This document shows, one piece after another, positions 1 to 10,773 of a DNA stretch of 64,000 bases (the stretch's first letter is position 1; each line of letters starts with the position of its first letter). The position numbers and the translations under genes are program-made. The stretch is from Malania oleifera (lineage: Eukaryota > Streptophyta > Magnoliopsida > Santalales > Ximeniaceae), in contig NC_080423.1 of NCBI RefSeq assembly GCF_029873635.1, positions 106,687,988-106,751,987 on the forward strand. Direction: 5' to 3'. Below the pieces are notes generated by a model. The model made no database searches, was not told the origin of the DNA, and saw nothing but the letters and a program-made list of their open reading frames with translations.

Positions 1-2053
1 ATGAAACTCAGAGGTTCGTCGACGAGGAAAAGCCGAGGGGTTTGGAAAATTTAAATATCAGGTTCGTCGATGAAATCGCTGTCTCATCGACGAAATTACT
101 GAAGACTTCGTCGACGAAGACACCAATTCGTCAACGAAGCCTCTCAGGTCAAAGGTCTTTATAAGGATATTTTTGGTTGCTTCTTAGCGAAGTTATGGTT
201 TTCCTCTCTCTCTCTCTCTCTCGCCTCGATTGCTTCATCGTTTGTCGCCTGAATCGTAAATCCAAAGTTACTGCGAGGATCAGTGAAGGATTCTCTATGT
301 TTCTAGCGGATCGGAATCTCGTTTTGGAAGATTTTGAGTTTCGGGCTAAAATTGAGGTAAGACTCGATTTTCATTTTTAATTCAGTATATGTGTAGTAGT
401 ACGGATTGTAATCATGTATTGTACAGTGGTTTGTAGGTTTTGGAGTCTCGGTTCGTAGTTTTGAGGACTGTAGAGTTCGTAGTTGGATTTCGAGTTAAGG
501 TAAGGGGATTCTGTTTATATCGATTCATTTTTGAAATCAGGATCGGTAAGCCTGTAGGATAAGATCATATATATGTTTTGGCTACTTATTTGGGGAAATC
601 TATCGGGTAAAAATGCGGGATTTTTGGGTTATAGTTTTTAGAAAAATTGGGGATTTCGGGTATCATCTCTACTCTGATTGGAAAACTGTTTATTACGTTG
701 AAACTGTATTATTGAGGTGACCGTAATCCATATTTGCATAAACTGTATACTTGAAATTATAATTGATATGATTTGCCGTAAACCAAATAAGTGTGGTATG
801 TATGGATGTATGTATTTGTTCCAAGTATTTGTAAAACAGTTATGTGGCGGCTAATTACCGTACGCTGAAATGTATAGGGACGTGAGTTTCAAAATGATTC
901 TAGGTTTTGTGAAATCGACTAGGGGCAGCTAATTACCGTATGCCGAAATAGCTATATGGCGGCTAATTATCGTACGTTGTGCCATGGATCGGTTAACTAC
1001 CGTAGGCAAGAGTGTCCAGCTCTATATCCGAGAATGTGAAATATCATCAGTCTAATTCCGGTTGGTAACCGAAGTGGTGTGAGCTATATGCTACATCGTA
1101 TGAAGCAATGGATTCACTGTGGGCCTAGGTCGTTGTAGCGTAGTTTTGCATGTGGCAATGTAATCGTGGTGAGACTAGGTGACCTTATGTGGTTGCGTAT
1201 GTAGCTATGTAATCACTATTACACCTGAGTCGTAGATCTTCGTAGTTGCATGTGTAGTAATGTAATTTTTGTGAGACTACTTGACCTAGTGTAGTTGCAT
1301 ATGGAGCAATGTAATCACTATTAGGCCTTGATCATCGCAGCGTAGTTGCGTAGGTAGCAATGTAATCGCTGTGAGACGAGGTGACCTTGCGTAGTTGCGA
1401 AATTGGTGTGACGACACTGATTGTATGTATGTATGTATGTATGTATGTTTTGGGTATCGTATGAACTGGAATGGTTTTTGTGAAAATACTGGAACTATAT
1501 GGAAATGTATGTATATGTATGAAACTGTATGAATTGTTTCAAACTGTATCATATGTATAGTGTTATGAAGTATGTAAAATGACACTGGTATGCCACACAC
1601 TGATATAACTTGTTTTCTCCCTTACTGAGAGGTGTCTCACCCCGAATATATATAAATGTTTTCAGGTCCTTCGGGTAGCCGAAACTAGCATCCTAGCATC
1701 CAGAAGCTAGGGGTGTTGTTTAGCTACTACTAGTGCCTGATAGGTACGAGTTTTTGAAATCAGGTTGTCGTGATGGGTTTTGTAGACGCCCGTAGTATGT
1801 ATGATATTCATAGGATGTATATCCTTGTATGGTATAAACTCTGGTATGGTACAGTTTATGTATAAAAAGACCGTATTTCGCTGCGTATCTGATGAGTATG
1901 GATTGGTATGAATATGTATATAGGGCAACCGTGTACCTCATGGGGTCGGACCCTCTTATTTGTATTATATCATGTATGTTTAAATTGATACAGAAACAGG
2001 TTAGGTTACTTAAACTCACCCCCGAGTCCCATTTCCGAGTTCGAGGCATGACA
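1..2053 (+). repeat. 5' LTR of gypsy element 1 (left-truncated by window)
   Basis: Matches 15963-17336 from its first bases onward and matches the reverse complements of 4920-7094, 12386-14459 and 62388-64000. It ends in TGACA immediately before the primer binding site. The start corresponds to about 16066 in the 3' LTR, so roughly 100 bp of U3 lie outside the window. It contains TTCGTCGACGAA-like palindromes near the beginning, a CT microsatellite at about 203-222, four imperfect units of the family's 33-bp repeat around 843-1005, and a run of related approximately 70-bp units with 'gtagttgcat'-type cores at about 1100-1400. Confidence 0.93.
158..165 (+). promoter_or_regulatory. Putative LTR TATA box, element 1 5' LTR
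   Basis: TTTATAAG lies about 260 bp into the LTR once the missing bases are counted. It is followed at 30-50 bp by a CT-rich stretch, a usual arrangement near a plant transcription start. The same motif occurs at 16222-16229 in the 3' LTR. The role is inferred from position only. Confidence 0.45.
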
Positions 2054-2056
2054 GCT

Positions 2057-2068
2057 TGGTATCAGAGC
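2057..2068 (+). other. Primer binding site (tRNA-Met type), element 1
   Basis: TGGTATCAGAGC begins three bases after the LTR end (TGACA). This is the classical plant initiator-tRNA-Met complementary site used to prime minus-strand synthesis, and it fixes the LTR/internal boundary. The equivalent site of element 2 (- strand, 12371-12385) reads TGATATCAGAGC. Confidence 0.9.
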
Positions 2069-2378
2069 TAACCAGGTTGTTAGGTCTCGTAGACTTGGTT
2101 AGGAGTATTGATGTGTACATACCAGAGTATAGGAAGTAGGAAATGGGTAGTGTTGGTCGAGGGTTGCTCTGTTACTACACCAAGATTTGTCGGCGGTATT
2201 CCATGTTTTTCCTGGGATGACAGTTCCAGTAAAGGCAGGGCAGACCATTGATGGATTTGTGTCAGTGTGACAGGGCAGGACTAGACCTGTGAGAGTAATA
2301 GTTGACATGATTAGGTCTATGATTGTGTTAACTGTGTATGGTGTAGGAATTCTAACCAATTCCTATTCTGTTTTCAGA

Positions 2379-3452
2379 ATGGAGCCCAAGGATAATAACT
2401 TGGAAAGTGGCTCCGAGGAGACGGTAAGCGATGAGTCTCCTTCTGTGTCTCGTGGTTTGGCGAGACAGGTGATTCGAGAGATAGGATGGAGTGTTAGGAG
2501 ACGTGAGAGTTCTCCTATTGATGCTAGGTGTACCATCGAGAGGTTCACAGGCATGCACCCTCCAACATTTATGGGAGGACCAGATCCAATTGTGGCGGAG
2601 GACTGGGTCGAGAAGACCGAGAGAATTTTAGAAGTTCTCCACTGCACTGAGAAGCAGAAGGTTTTGTACGCCACCTTCCAGCTGACTAGGGAGGCAAGGC
2701 GATGGTGGACAACTGTGAGCTTGTTGGAGAGGCAAAGGGTTGGTCCATCTAGTATGACGTGGGGCCACTTCAAGGAGGTATTTTTCGAAAGACACTTTTC
2801 GGTCTCCATACGGGATGCTAAGGCCGATGAGTTTTCGGGCCTGATGCAGGGAACTTTTATGGTACAGAGGTATGCTTCTAGATATATCGAGTTATCTCGA
2901 TTTGCACCATACTTGGTTCCGAATGAGCACGAGAAAGCTCGGAGGTTAGAGAAGGGTCTGAGGAAAGACATCCGCCATCTTGTGGGGATGTTGCAGATCC
3001 GTGAGTTCTCTGTCCTGGTGGATAAAGCCACCATAGTTGAGACAGACCTTTGGGGAGATGATATAGTGCAAGTTCAGGGGAAGAGGCCAGTATCTTCTGT
3101 CTTTAGAGTGGTCCTCAGCAAAGTAAGTGGAAGAAGAAGAAAAATTACAGCTTTGGTTATCGGCAGAACATCAAGCGACCGAGCCTTCAGGGGGATCCAT
3201 CCTCTGTACTGTGTGCTGAGTTCCGTAAATGGCACGAGGGTGAGTGTCGGCCATTCTGGGGTGTTTGCTACAATTATGGCAAGTTGGGTCATATGGCGAA
3301 GAGCTACCAAGAACCGAGGAAGGATTTGCCTGCATAGAGCCAGAATCATGGGAGTAATCAAATGCCTCGAGGGAACTACTAGGCAACCACGACTCCAGCG
3401 AGAGTATATTCACTTACTCCAGCAGATGCGGAACACGCTAGGAACGTGGTGA
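2379..3452 (+). pseudogene. gag of gypsy element 1, frameshifted
   Basis: The Met at 2379 begins the MEPKDNN leader, which is identical in element 2. The retrotransposon gag domain follows (DWVEKTERI, YATFQLTREARRWW, SRFAPYLVPNEHEKARRLEKGL). Up to about 3120 the protein parallels element 2 closely. Beyond that the frame has shifted: the CCHC nucleocapsid knuckle readable in element 2 (CFNCGQSGHMAKYC) appears here only in another frame and with one Cys changed to Tyr (CYNYG). The frame then runs to a stop at 3450. An upstream in-frame Met at 2289 exists, but the Met at 2379 is conserved between both elements. Confidence 0.85.
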
Positions 3453-4484
3453 TAGGTGCCATGTTATTACTTTCGAATAGAGTTATTGTCTTATTTGATT
3501 ATGGGGCAACCCATTCATTTATATCTGCGAGTTTTGTGAAGTTTTTTGAGGTGGAAACCTGTGTGATGAATGAGATGTTGTCTGTGACTACGCCAACTAG
3601 GAGTGTAACGAATTGTAGTAAGATGTTAGGAAACTGCCCAGTTGTGATTCAGGAGAGACTGCATCGACAAATCTAGTAGTATACAACATGTCAGGTTTCG
3701 ACGTCATACTGGGGATGGATTGGTTGTTCTCCAACTATGCAGTAATTGATTGTCGTAAAAAGGTAGTAGTGTTCAGACCTCCTGGGAAGCAAGAGTATGA
3801 GTTTGTAGGATCGTGTGTGCATTTGAAGCCACAGATTTTATCGGCATTACAGGCGAGGAGGTTACTCTGGATGGTTGTCAGGGGTACCTAACTTGCGTGA
3901 AGGAACTGCCATGGGATGAGTTGAAACTCGATGATATTTGAGTGGTCAACGAGTTTCTGGATGTGTTTCCAGATGACTTACCCAGTTTACCTTCGAATCG
4001 TGAGGTGGAGTTTGCGATAGAATTGCTGCCTGACAAGGCACCGATCTCTAAAACTCCGTACCGGATGGCTCCAGTAGAACTTCAAGAGTTGAAGGAGCAG
4101 TTACAGGAATTACTGGACCAGGGTTTTATTAGACCGAGTGTTTCGCCCTGGGGAGCTCCAGTATTATTTGTGGAGAAGAAGGACAGGTCGATGTGTATGT
4201 GCATTGACTACCGTGAGATCAACAGAGTGACAGTGAAGAACCATTACCCTTTGCCTCGTATAGATGATCTTTTTTACCAGTTGCAGGAAACTCAGGTCTT
4301 TTCGAAGATCGACTTGTCAGGGTATCATCAGGTGAGGGTTAGAGCGAAGGATGTAGCAAAGACTGCTTTCCAAACCAGATATGGTCACTATGAGTTTTTG
4401 GTCATGCTGTTTGGGTTCATCAATGCACCGGTAGTGTTCATGGATCTGATGAACAGGGTTTTTCATGAGTACTTAGATCATTAG
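3446..4484 (+). pseudogene. Protease and N-terminal reverse transcriptase of element 1
   Basis: Three consecutive open segments. 3446-3676 holds the retropepsin: VLFDYGATHSF replaces the expected DSG triad, so the catalytic Ser is Tyr. 3688-3891 is the protease-RT linker (GFDVILGMDWL). 3942-4484 is the RT fingers and start of palm ([42 protein letters not shown]). The RT stops after HEYLDH. In element 2 the same stretch continues into FIDDILVYS, so element 1 lacks the catalytic IDD, the thumb and RNase H. The copy cannot make functional pol. Confidence 0.88.
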
Positions 4485-4919
4485 GCTTTTATTGCTAACT
4501 TGGTAATCCAACCAACCTTGTTTGAGCGTATTAAAGCTGTGTAGGCTAGTGATGTGGAGTTAGTTGAGATTGTAAAGAAAGTGCAGTAGGGTTTAGCTGC
4601 GGATTTTAACATCTCTGACAGAGGTGTGTTGAGGTTTGGGAATAGGCTATGTGTTCCAAATGACAATGAGATCAGAAGGACGATTTTAGAGGAAGCGAAT
4701 CGTTCTTTCTATATGGTACATCCAGGTAGTACGAAAATGTATCCGGATTTGCGCGAGTCCTTCTAGTGAAGTGGTATGAAGAGGGATATTGCCCGGTTTG
4801 TGGAGCAGTGTCTAACGTGTCAGCAAGTGAAAGCTGAACATCAGAGGTTGGCGGGGCCCTTGCAGCCTTTGCCTATTCTGGTGTGGAAGTGGGAGCACAT
4901 TTCCATGGACTTTGTTACT
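4485..4919 (+). pseudogene. Integrase N-terminal region of element 1, 5' half of split gene
   Basis: Continues directly from the deletion point: AFIANLVIQPTLFERIKA corresponds to AFITSLVIQLTLFERIKA of element 2, which lies about 900 bp further along its intact pol. It then carries the integrase HHCC-type zinc region (MKRDIARFVEQCLTCQQVK) with several nonsense codons and reaches MDFVT, where element 2 is inserted. The integrase continues at 14460. Confidence 0.87.
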
Positions 4920-5838
4920 TGTCACAACCCGAACCCTGAAATGGGCCCCAGGGGTGAATTAAGTAACCTAACTTGTCTCTGTATCAATAAAAACATACAT
5001 GATACCATATACAAGAAGGTCTGACCCCGTGGGGTGAACGGACGCCCTATATACATACATACACATGTCCATACTCATCAAAACACGCAGCGAAATACGG
5101 TCTTTCTATACATCAAACTGTACCATACCAGAGTCTATACCATACAAGGTTAAACATACCTACAAATACTATACATACTACGGGCGTCTACGAAATCCAT
5201 CACGACATTCCGATTTGAAAACTCGTACATATCAGGTACTAGCAGTAGCTAAACACACCCCCTGCTTCCGGATGCTAGGATGCTAGTTTCGTCTACCCAA
5301 AGGACCTAAAAAACATTTGTATATATTCGGGGTGAGACACCTCTTAGTAAGGGAGAAAATAGGTTATATCAGTGTGTGGCATACCAGTGTCATTTTCATA
5401 CTTTATAACATATTCATGCTATACAGTTTGAAACACATACGTACAATTTCAAAACAAGTTCCATCAATTTCTATACAATTCCATACAATTCCAGTATTTC
5501 CACAAAATCCATTCCAGTTCATACGATACTCAAATACATACATACATACATATGGTTAGTGTCGTCACACTACTCACAACTGCACAAGTCACCTAGTCTC
5601 ACAGCAGTTACGTTCCAACACATTAAACTACGAAGGTTTTCGACTTAGACCCAATAATGAATCCATTGCTACACATGCAACTACACAAGGTCACCTGGTC
5701 TAACCCCGATTACGTTATCATGTGCAAACTACGCTCCGTCAACCTAGGCCCACTATCATCTGTTGCTACATTCGGTGACCAACCGAATCACACTGGTGAT
5801 ATTTCGCACCCCGGATATAGAGCCGGCCACTCTTGCCC

Positions 5839-6022
5839 ACGGTAGTTAACCGTTACAGGGCACAGCGTACTGTAGTTAGCCGCCCCTAGCTGTTACAGCG
5901 TACAGTAGTTAGCCGCCTCTAGCTGTTACAGCGTACGGTAGTTAGCCACCCATAGCCATTTCGGCGTACGGTAGTTAGCCGCCCCTAGCCGTTTCAGCGT
6001 ACGGTAGTTAGCCGCCCCTAGC
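5839..6022 (-). repeat. 33-bp LTR minisatellite, six units
   Basis: Imperfect tandem units of about 33 bp with core GTAGTTAGCCGCCCCTAGC followed by a TTACAGCGTACG-like spacer. The homologous arrays are at 13307-13457 (five units), 63311-63461 (five units), 843-1005 and 16946-17105 (four, more diverged). Confidence 0.85.
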
Positions 6023-6967
6023 CAATTTTCACAAAACCTGGAATCACTTTGGAACTCACGTCCCTATACATTTTAGTGTACAGAAATAAGCCGCCACATA
6101 GCTATTTTTCACAAATATCTGGAACATTTACATACATACACGTATACCACACTTATTTGGTTTACGACAAATCATATCGTTTACAATTTCAAGTATACAG
6201 TTTATGCAAATTTGGATTACAATCACCTTAATAATACAGTTTAAACAACATTAACGGTTTTCAAATCAAATAAGAGATGATACCCGAAATTCCCAATTTT
6301 CTCGAAAACTATAACCCGAAAATCTCGTGTTTTCACCTGATAGATTTCCTCAAATAAGTAGTCAAAACGTACATACGATCATAGCCTACAGGCCTACCGA
6401 TCAGGATTTCGAAAAATGAACTGATATAAACAGAATCCCCTTACCTCAACCCGAAACCAAACCACGAACTCTACGGCCCTCAAAACTACGAACCAAGACT
6501 TCGAAATCTACAAACCACAATACTAAACATGCTTATAATCCATACTACTACATACACTGAATCAGAAATGAAAACCGAGCCTTACCTCGATTTTGGCCCA
6601 AAACCCAAAAACGCTCGAACCGAGATTTCGATCCACAGAAGTTGTAGAGAATCCCTCCACGATCCTCATGGTAACCTCAGATTTTCGATTCTATTAACGA
6701 CTGGCAAGGAAATCTAGAGAGAGAGAGAGAGAGAGAGAGAGTTTAGAGAGAGAGAGTAAAGAGAGAGAGTAGAGAAACTTAATGAAGAAGAAACCCAAAT
6801 ATCCCTTTTTTAAGCCTTTGACCCGCTCGATTTTCATCGACGAAAGTCAAGAATTTCGTCGCGGATGTCGACAGCCTCGTTGACGAAGTCTGATATTTAA
6901 ACTTTCAGACCTCTCGGCTTCTCTTCGTCGACAAACCTCTGAATTTCGTCGACGAAAAGTCTACTGC

Positions 6968-7062
6968 CTTCGTCGACGAAATCTGGCTTCGTTGACGAAA
7001 TCTGGCTTCGTCGATGAAATCTGGCTTCGTTGACGAAATCTGGCTTCGTCGATGAAATCTGC
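6968..7062 (-). repeat. 19-bp palindrome-bearing tandem repeat, five units
   Basis: Five copies of CTTCGTCGACGAAATCTGG with a few C/T and G/A differences. Each contains the palindrome TTCGTCGACGAA or a one-base variant. The unit occurs twice in the other LTR of this element (about 14389-14426). It lies at the U3 end of the LTR. Confidence 0.85.
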
Positions 7063-7094
7063 AGAAACCCATTTACATTTTCCAGGTTCTTACA

Positions 7095-7106
7095 GTCTCC
7101 TCTCCT
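7095..7106 (-). other. Polypurine tract of element 2
   Basis: Read on the - strand, a purine run (AAGGAGAGGAGAC) directly precedes the LTR start TGTAAGAACC. The same arrangement is seen in element 1 at 15950-15962. It primes plus-strand synthesis in this class of element. Confidence 0.8.
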
Positions 7107-7149
7107 TACAAAAATTTCGTCCTCGAAATTTGCCATATCTCATTACAAT

Positions 7150-7599
7150 ACATTCATACTACTACATACATACTCTAAAGCGAAACCAAATTGTCACGAT
7201 AGACCCATACGTACTCTAGAGGATACCAAACTGTCACAATACATACATACTGATACCAAGTGGTCACCATCCATACATACATTCTCTAAAGAACACGGCG
7301 GCCATTTATACGCAGCCCCGTTACAATACATACATACACACTCTAGAGAATACGGTGGTCATGATACCAAACTGTTATACATACATACTCTACGAATACA
7401 ACGACCATTTATATGCAGCCCCATTACGATACATACATACATTTCCTCACTTATGGCGGAGGAAAAATACCGTGGTTACATACGTACAAAGTCTTGGGAG
7501 TCCGTAATACAAAAATACCCACCCAAAGACTAACCACTAATACCATAGATAACAGGGTATTACATACATACATACTTATACTACCCTGCTATCAAAATA
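7150..7599 (-). repeat. Tandem-repeat spacer between pol and polypurine tract, element 2
   Basis: About 450 bp of imperfect repeats built from CATACATACA runs, 'TCTAGAGAATACGG' and 'CATTTATACGCAGCCCC' segments. It is the counterpart of the clearer 57-bp array in element 1 (15656-15880). No open frame with recognisable product. Confidence 0.65.
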
Positions 7600-8106
7600 C
7601 TACTCAAACAGCTGTGGATACTTCTGGCGTATCTCTGTTTCTAGTTCCCAAGAAACCTCCTCTACCTCATGGTTTCTCCACAATACCTTCACTAATGGTA
7701 TCTCTTTGGTAAGGAGCTTCTGAACTTTACGGTCCAGAACCTGAAGAGGTATCTCCTCATACACTAAAGTATCCTCTATATCCAGCTCATCGTAGCTGAT
7801 AATATGAAATGGATCCAACACATATCTTCTCAGCATAGATACATGAAACACATCATGGACCCTCGAAAGTGCTGGAGGTAATGCAACTCTGTGGGCTATC
7901 GGACACACTCGCTTAAGTACCTCAAATGGTCTGATATACCTCGGGCTCAACTTGCCCTTCCTGCCGAATCTCATCACCCCTTTCATCGGAGCGATACATA
8001 GAAAAACCTTACCTCCCACTTCGAACTCTAACTCACGGTGGCAAACATCCGCGTAACTCTTCTGCCGACTCTGAGCTGATCTAATCCTCTCCCAGATCAA
8101 ACCCAC
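7600..8106 (-). pseudogene. Integrase C-terminus and chromodomain-like tail, element 2
   Basis: C-terminal part of pol. The GPF/Y-like region reads [14 protein letters not shown]. The conserved [21 protein letters not shown] follows, and then a chromodomain-like tail ([26 protein letters not shown]) ending at QLFE and a stop. The tail places the element among chromoviruses. It is in the same frame as the upstream gag-pol segments and separated from them only by nonsense codons. Confidence 0.88.
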
Positions 8107-8145
8107 ATTCTCAAACGCCTACTGCACAAGTTCAGGTCCTGAAAC

Positions 8146-8580
8146 CTAACGTTCACCAACCTTATCCCAATACAAAGGAGATCGAAACCTCTGACCATAC
8201 AAAGCCTCGAACAGTGCCATCCCTATACTAGCCTGAAAGTTGTTCTTATAGGCAAACTCCACTAATGGCAAATACTGAATCCAACTACCACTGAAGTCCA
8301 ATACACAAGCCCGTAACATATCTTCCAAGATCTGTATCATCCTCTCCGACTGTCCATCAGTCTGGGGGTGGAACGTTGTACTAAAAGTAAGCTTCGTCCC
8401 CAATGCTTCCTGCAAGCTCTTCCAAAATTGAGAGGTAAACTTCGGATCCCGATCTAAAACAATGGACACCGAAACTCCGTGCATTCTCACAATCTTATGC
8501 ACGTACATATCAGCTATCCTACTCAAAGGGTAGCTAACCTTCATTGGTACAAAGTGAGCAGATTTTGTCAACCTGTCCAT
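8146..8580 (-). pseudogene. Integrase catalytic core, element 2
   Basis: DDE integrase core. MDRLTKSAHFVP holds the first Asp, VLDRDPKFTSQFW the second, and HPQTDGQSERMIQ the Glu, so all three catalytic acids are present. Stops bound the segment on both sides in the common frame. The core normally joins cDNA into chromatin. Confidence 0.9.
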
Positions 8581-8706
8581 AATTACCCAAATAGCATTTT
8601 ATCCGTGAAGTGCTGTCGGTAATTCGGTAACAAAGTCCATGAAAATATGCTCCCATTTCTATACCGGAATAGGCAAAGGCTGCAACGACCCACTGGCCTC
8701 TGATGT

Positions 8707-9492
8707 TCATCTTTCACCTGCTGACACGTCAGACATTGCTCCACAAACGTCCCTCTTCATACCACTCCACCAGAAGGACTCGTGCAAATCCCGATACATC
8801 TTCGTACTACCCTGACGTATCGTATATAGAGAACGATGCGCTTCCTCTAGAATCGTCCTTCTGATCTCATCGTTATTTGGAACACACAGTCTGGTCCCAA
8901 ATCTCAACACACCTTTATTCGAGATATTAAAATTTGCAGCCGAACCCTGCTGCACTTTCTCCACAATCTCTGCTAATTCTGCATCACTAGCCTGCGCAGC
9001 TTTAATACGCTCAAACAAAGTCAGTTGGATTACCAAGCTGGTAATGAAAGCCTGATGATCACCAGACACCAACTCTATGCCAAGGCTTTCCAGATCTCGC
9101 CTAGTATGATGCTGAGCTACGACTACACTTACTGCTGCATGTTCTGACTTCCGACTCAACGTATCTACTACCACATTAGCCTTTCCTAGGTGATAACTGA
9201 TCATATAATCGTAGTCCTTAATCAATTCAAACCACCACCTCTGCCACATGTTCAGTTCCTTCTACGTGAAGAAATACCTGAGGCTTTTGTGGTCCGTGAA
9301 GATCTCACACTGCACCCTGTACAGATAGTGTCGCCAGATCTTTAGTGCATATACCACGGCAGCTAACTTTAAATCATGCGTAGGGTAATTCTTCTCATAT
9401 TCTTTCAATTGTCGAGAAGCATACGCCACTACCTTACCCTACTGCATAAGCACACATCCTAAATCCTTCAGAGACGCGTCGCTATAAATCAC
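8707..9492 (-). pseudogene. RNase H and integrase zinc region, element 2
   Basis: RNase H begins just past 9493 ([39 protein letters not shown]) with stops after CVLMQ and YFFT. A 180-codon open stretch (9249-8707) then covers the RNase H end (LGKANVVVDTLSRK) and the start of the integrase zinc domain (HRSLYTIRQGSTKMYRDLHE, FWWSGMKRDV). Close to its 3' end a 5-bp and a 1-bp deletion relative to element 1 shift the frame for a short stretch (about 8690-8750) and then restore it. Confidence 0.85.
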
Positions 9493-10773
9493 TTACCCAC
9501 CATCCCCCGAGGGAATAGTCAACACTGGAGCAGTAACTAGCCGATGCTTCAACTCTTGAAAGCACTGCTCACAATCACTAGTCCATTCAAACTGAACTCC
9601 CTTCCTGGTTAATCGTGTCAGAGGTCCAGACAGTTTGGAGAAATCCTCTATGAACCGATGATAATAACCCACCAGTCCCATAAAACTCCGAACCTCCTGC
9701 ACATTCTTCGATCTAACCCAGTCAACCAAAGCTTCGATCTTGCTAGGATCAACAGAGATACCGCCCTCAGACACCACATGACCTAAGAATGCGACCTGGT
9801 TTAGCCAAAACTCACACTTCTTCAGCTTAGCATATAGCTTCTTCTTTTGCAACCTCTGTAGTACTAACCTCAAATGACCCACATGCTCTTCCATACTCCT
9901 CGAGTATACCAGAATGTCATCAATAAACACCACCATGAACCGATCCAAGTACTCATGGAAAACCCTGTTCATCAGATCCATGAACACTGCCGGTGCATTC
10001 GTCAACCCAAAAGGCATGACTAAGAATTCGTAGTGGCCATATCTGGTTCAGAAAGTAGTTTTCGCTATATCCACTACTCTAACCTTTACCTGATGATATC
10101 CTGACCGCAAATCGATCTTTGAAAAGACCTGCATCCCCTGCAACTGGTCAAAAAGATCATCTATACGAAGCAAAGGGTAACGGTTCTTCACCGTCACTTT
10201 GTTGATCTCACGATAATCAATGCACATCCGCATCGACCCGTCATTCTTCTTCACAAATAGTACTAGAGCTCCCCAGGGTGAAACACTAGGTCAAATGAAT
10301 CCTCTGTCCAGTAATTCCTGCAACTGCTCCTTTAACTCTTGAAATTCTGCTGGAGCCATCCGGTACGGAGTTTTAGAGATCGGTGCCTTACCAGGCAGCA
10401 ACTCAATCGCAAACTCCACCTCACGATCCGAAGGTAAACCGGTTAAATCATCTGGAAACACATCCGAAAACTCACTGACTACTCGAACATCCTCGAGTCT
10501 CAACTCATCCCATGGCGGTTCCTTCACACAAGCTAGGTACGCCTGACAACCATCCAAGAGTAACCTCCTTGCCTGTAATGCCGATAAGATCTGTGGCGCC
10601 AGACGCACACACGATCCCACGAACTCATACTCTTGCTTCCCAGAAGGTCTAAACACTACTACCTTCTTCCGACAATCTATCACCGCATAACTGGAGAATA
10701 ACCAATCCATTCCCAATATAACATCAAAACCCAACATGTTGTACACCACAAGGTTTACTGGTAACAGTCTCTC
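9493..10773 (-). pseudogene. Reverse transcriptase region, element 2
   Basis: Protease-RT linker (GFDVILGMDWL), RT fingers ([18 protein letters not shown]), [14 protein letters not shown], the palm core with catalytic FIDDILVYS, and the thumb ([31 protein letters not shown]). The frame is unbroken except for nonsense codons near 10291 and 10048. The catalytic Asp pair is retained. Compared with element 1 this is the full-length version. Confidence 0.92.

Larger units (their letters stand above)
4920..7094 (-). repeat. 3' LTR of gypsy element 2
   Basis: 2,175 bp, TG...CA on the + strand. It aligns with 12386-14459 throughout. It contains six units of a 33-bp repeat (5839-6022, GTAGTTAGCCGCCCCTAGC core), a GA microsatellite at about 6716-6770, and five 19-bp units CTTCGTCGACGAAATCTGG at 6968-7062, against two in the partner LTR. 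These arrays account for most of the length difference between the two LTRs. Confidence 0.93.

Noticed and set aside
5839-6022. Regular 33-bp repeats resembling a CRISPR array
   Set aside because: Units are contiguous without unique spacers, lie in LTRs, and the genome is a plant's.
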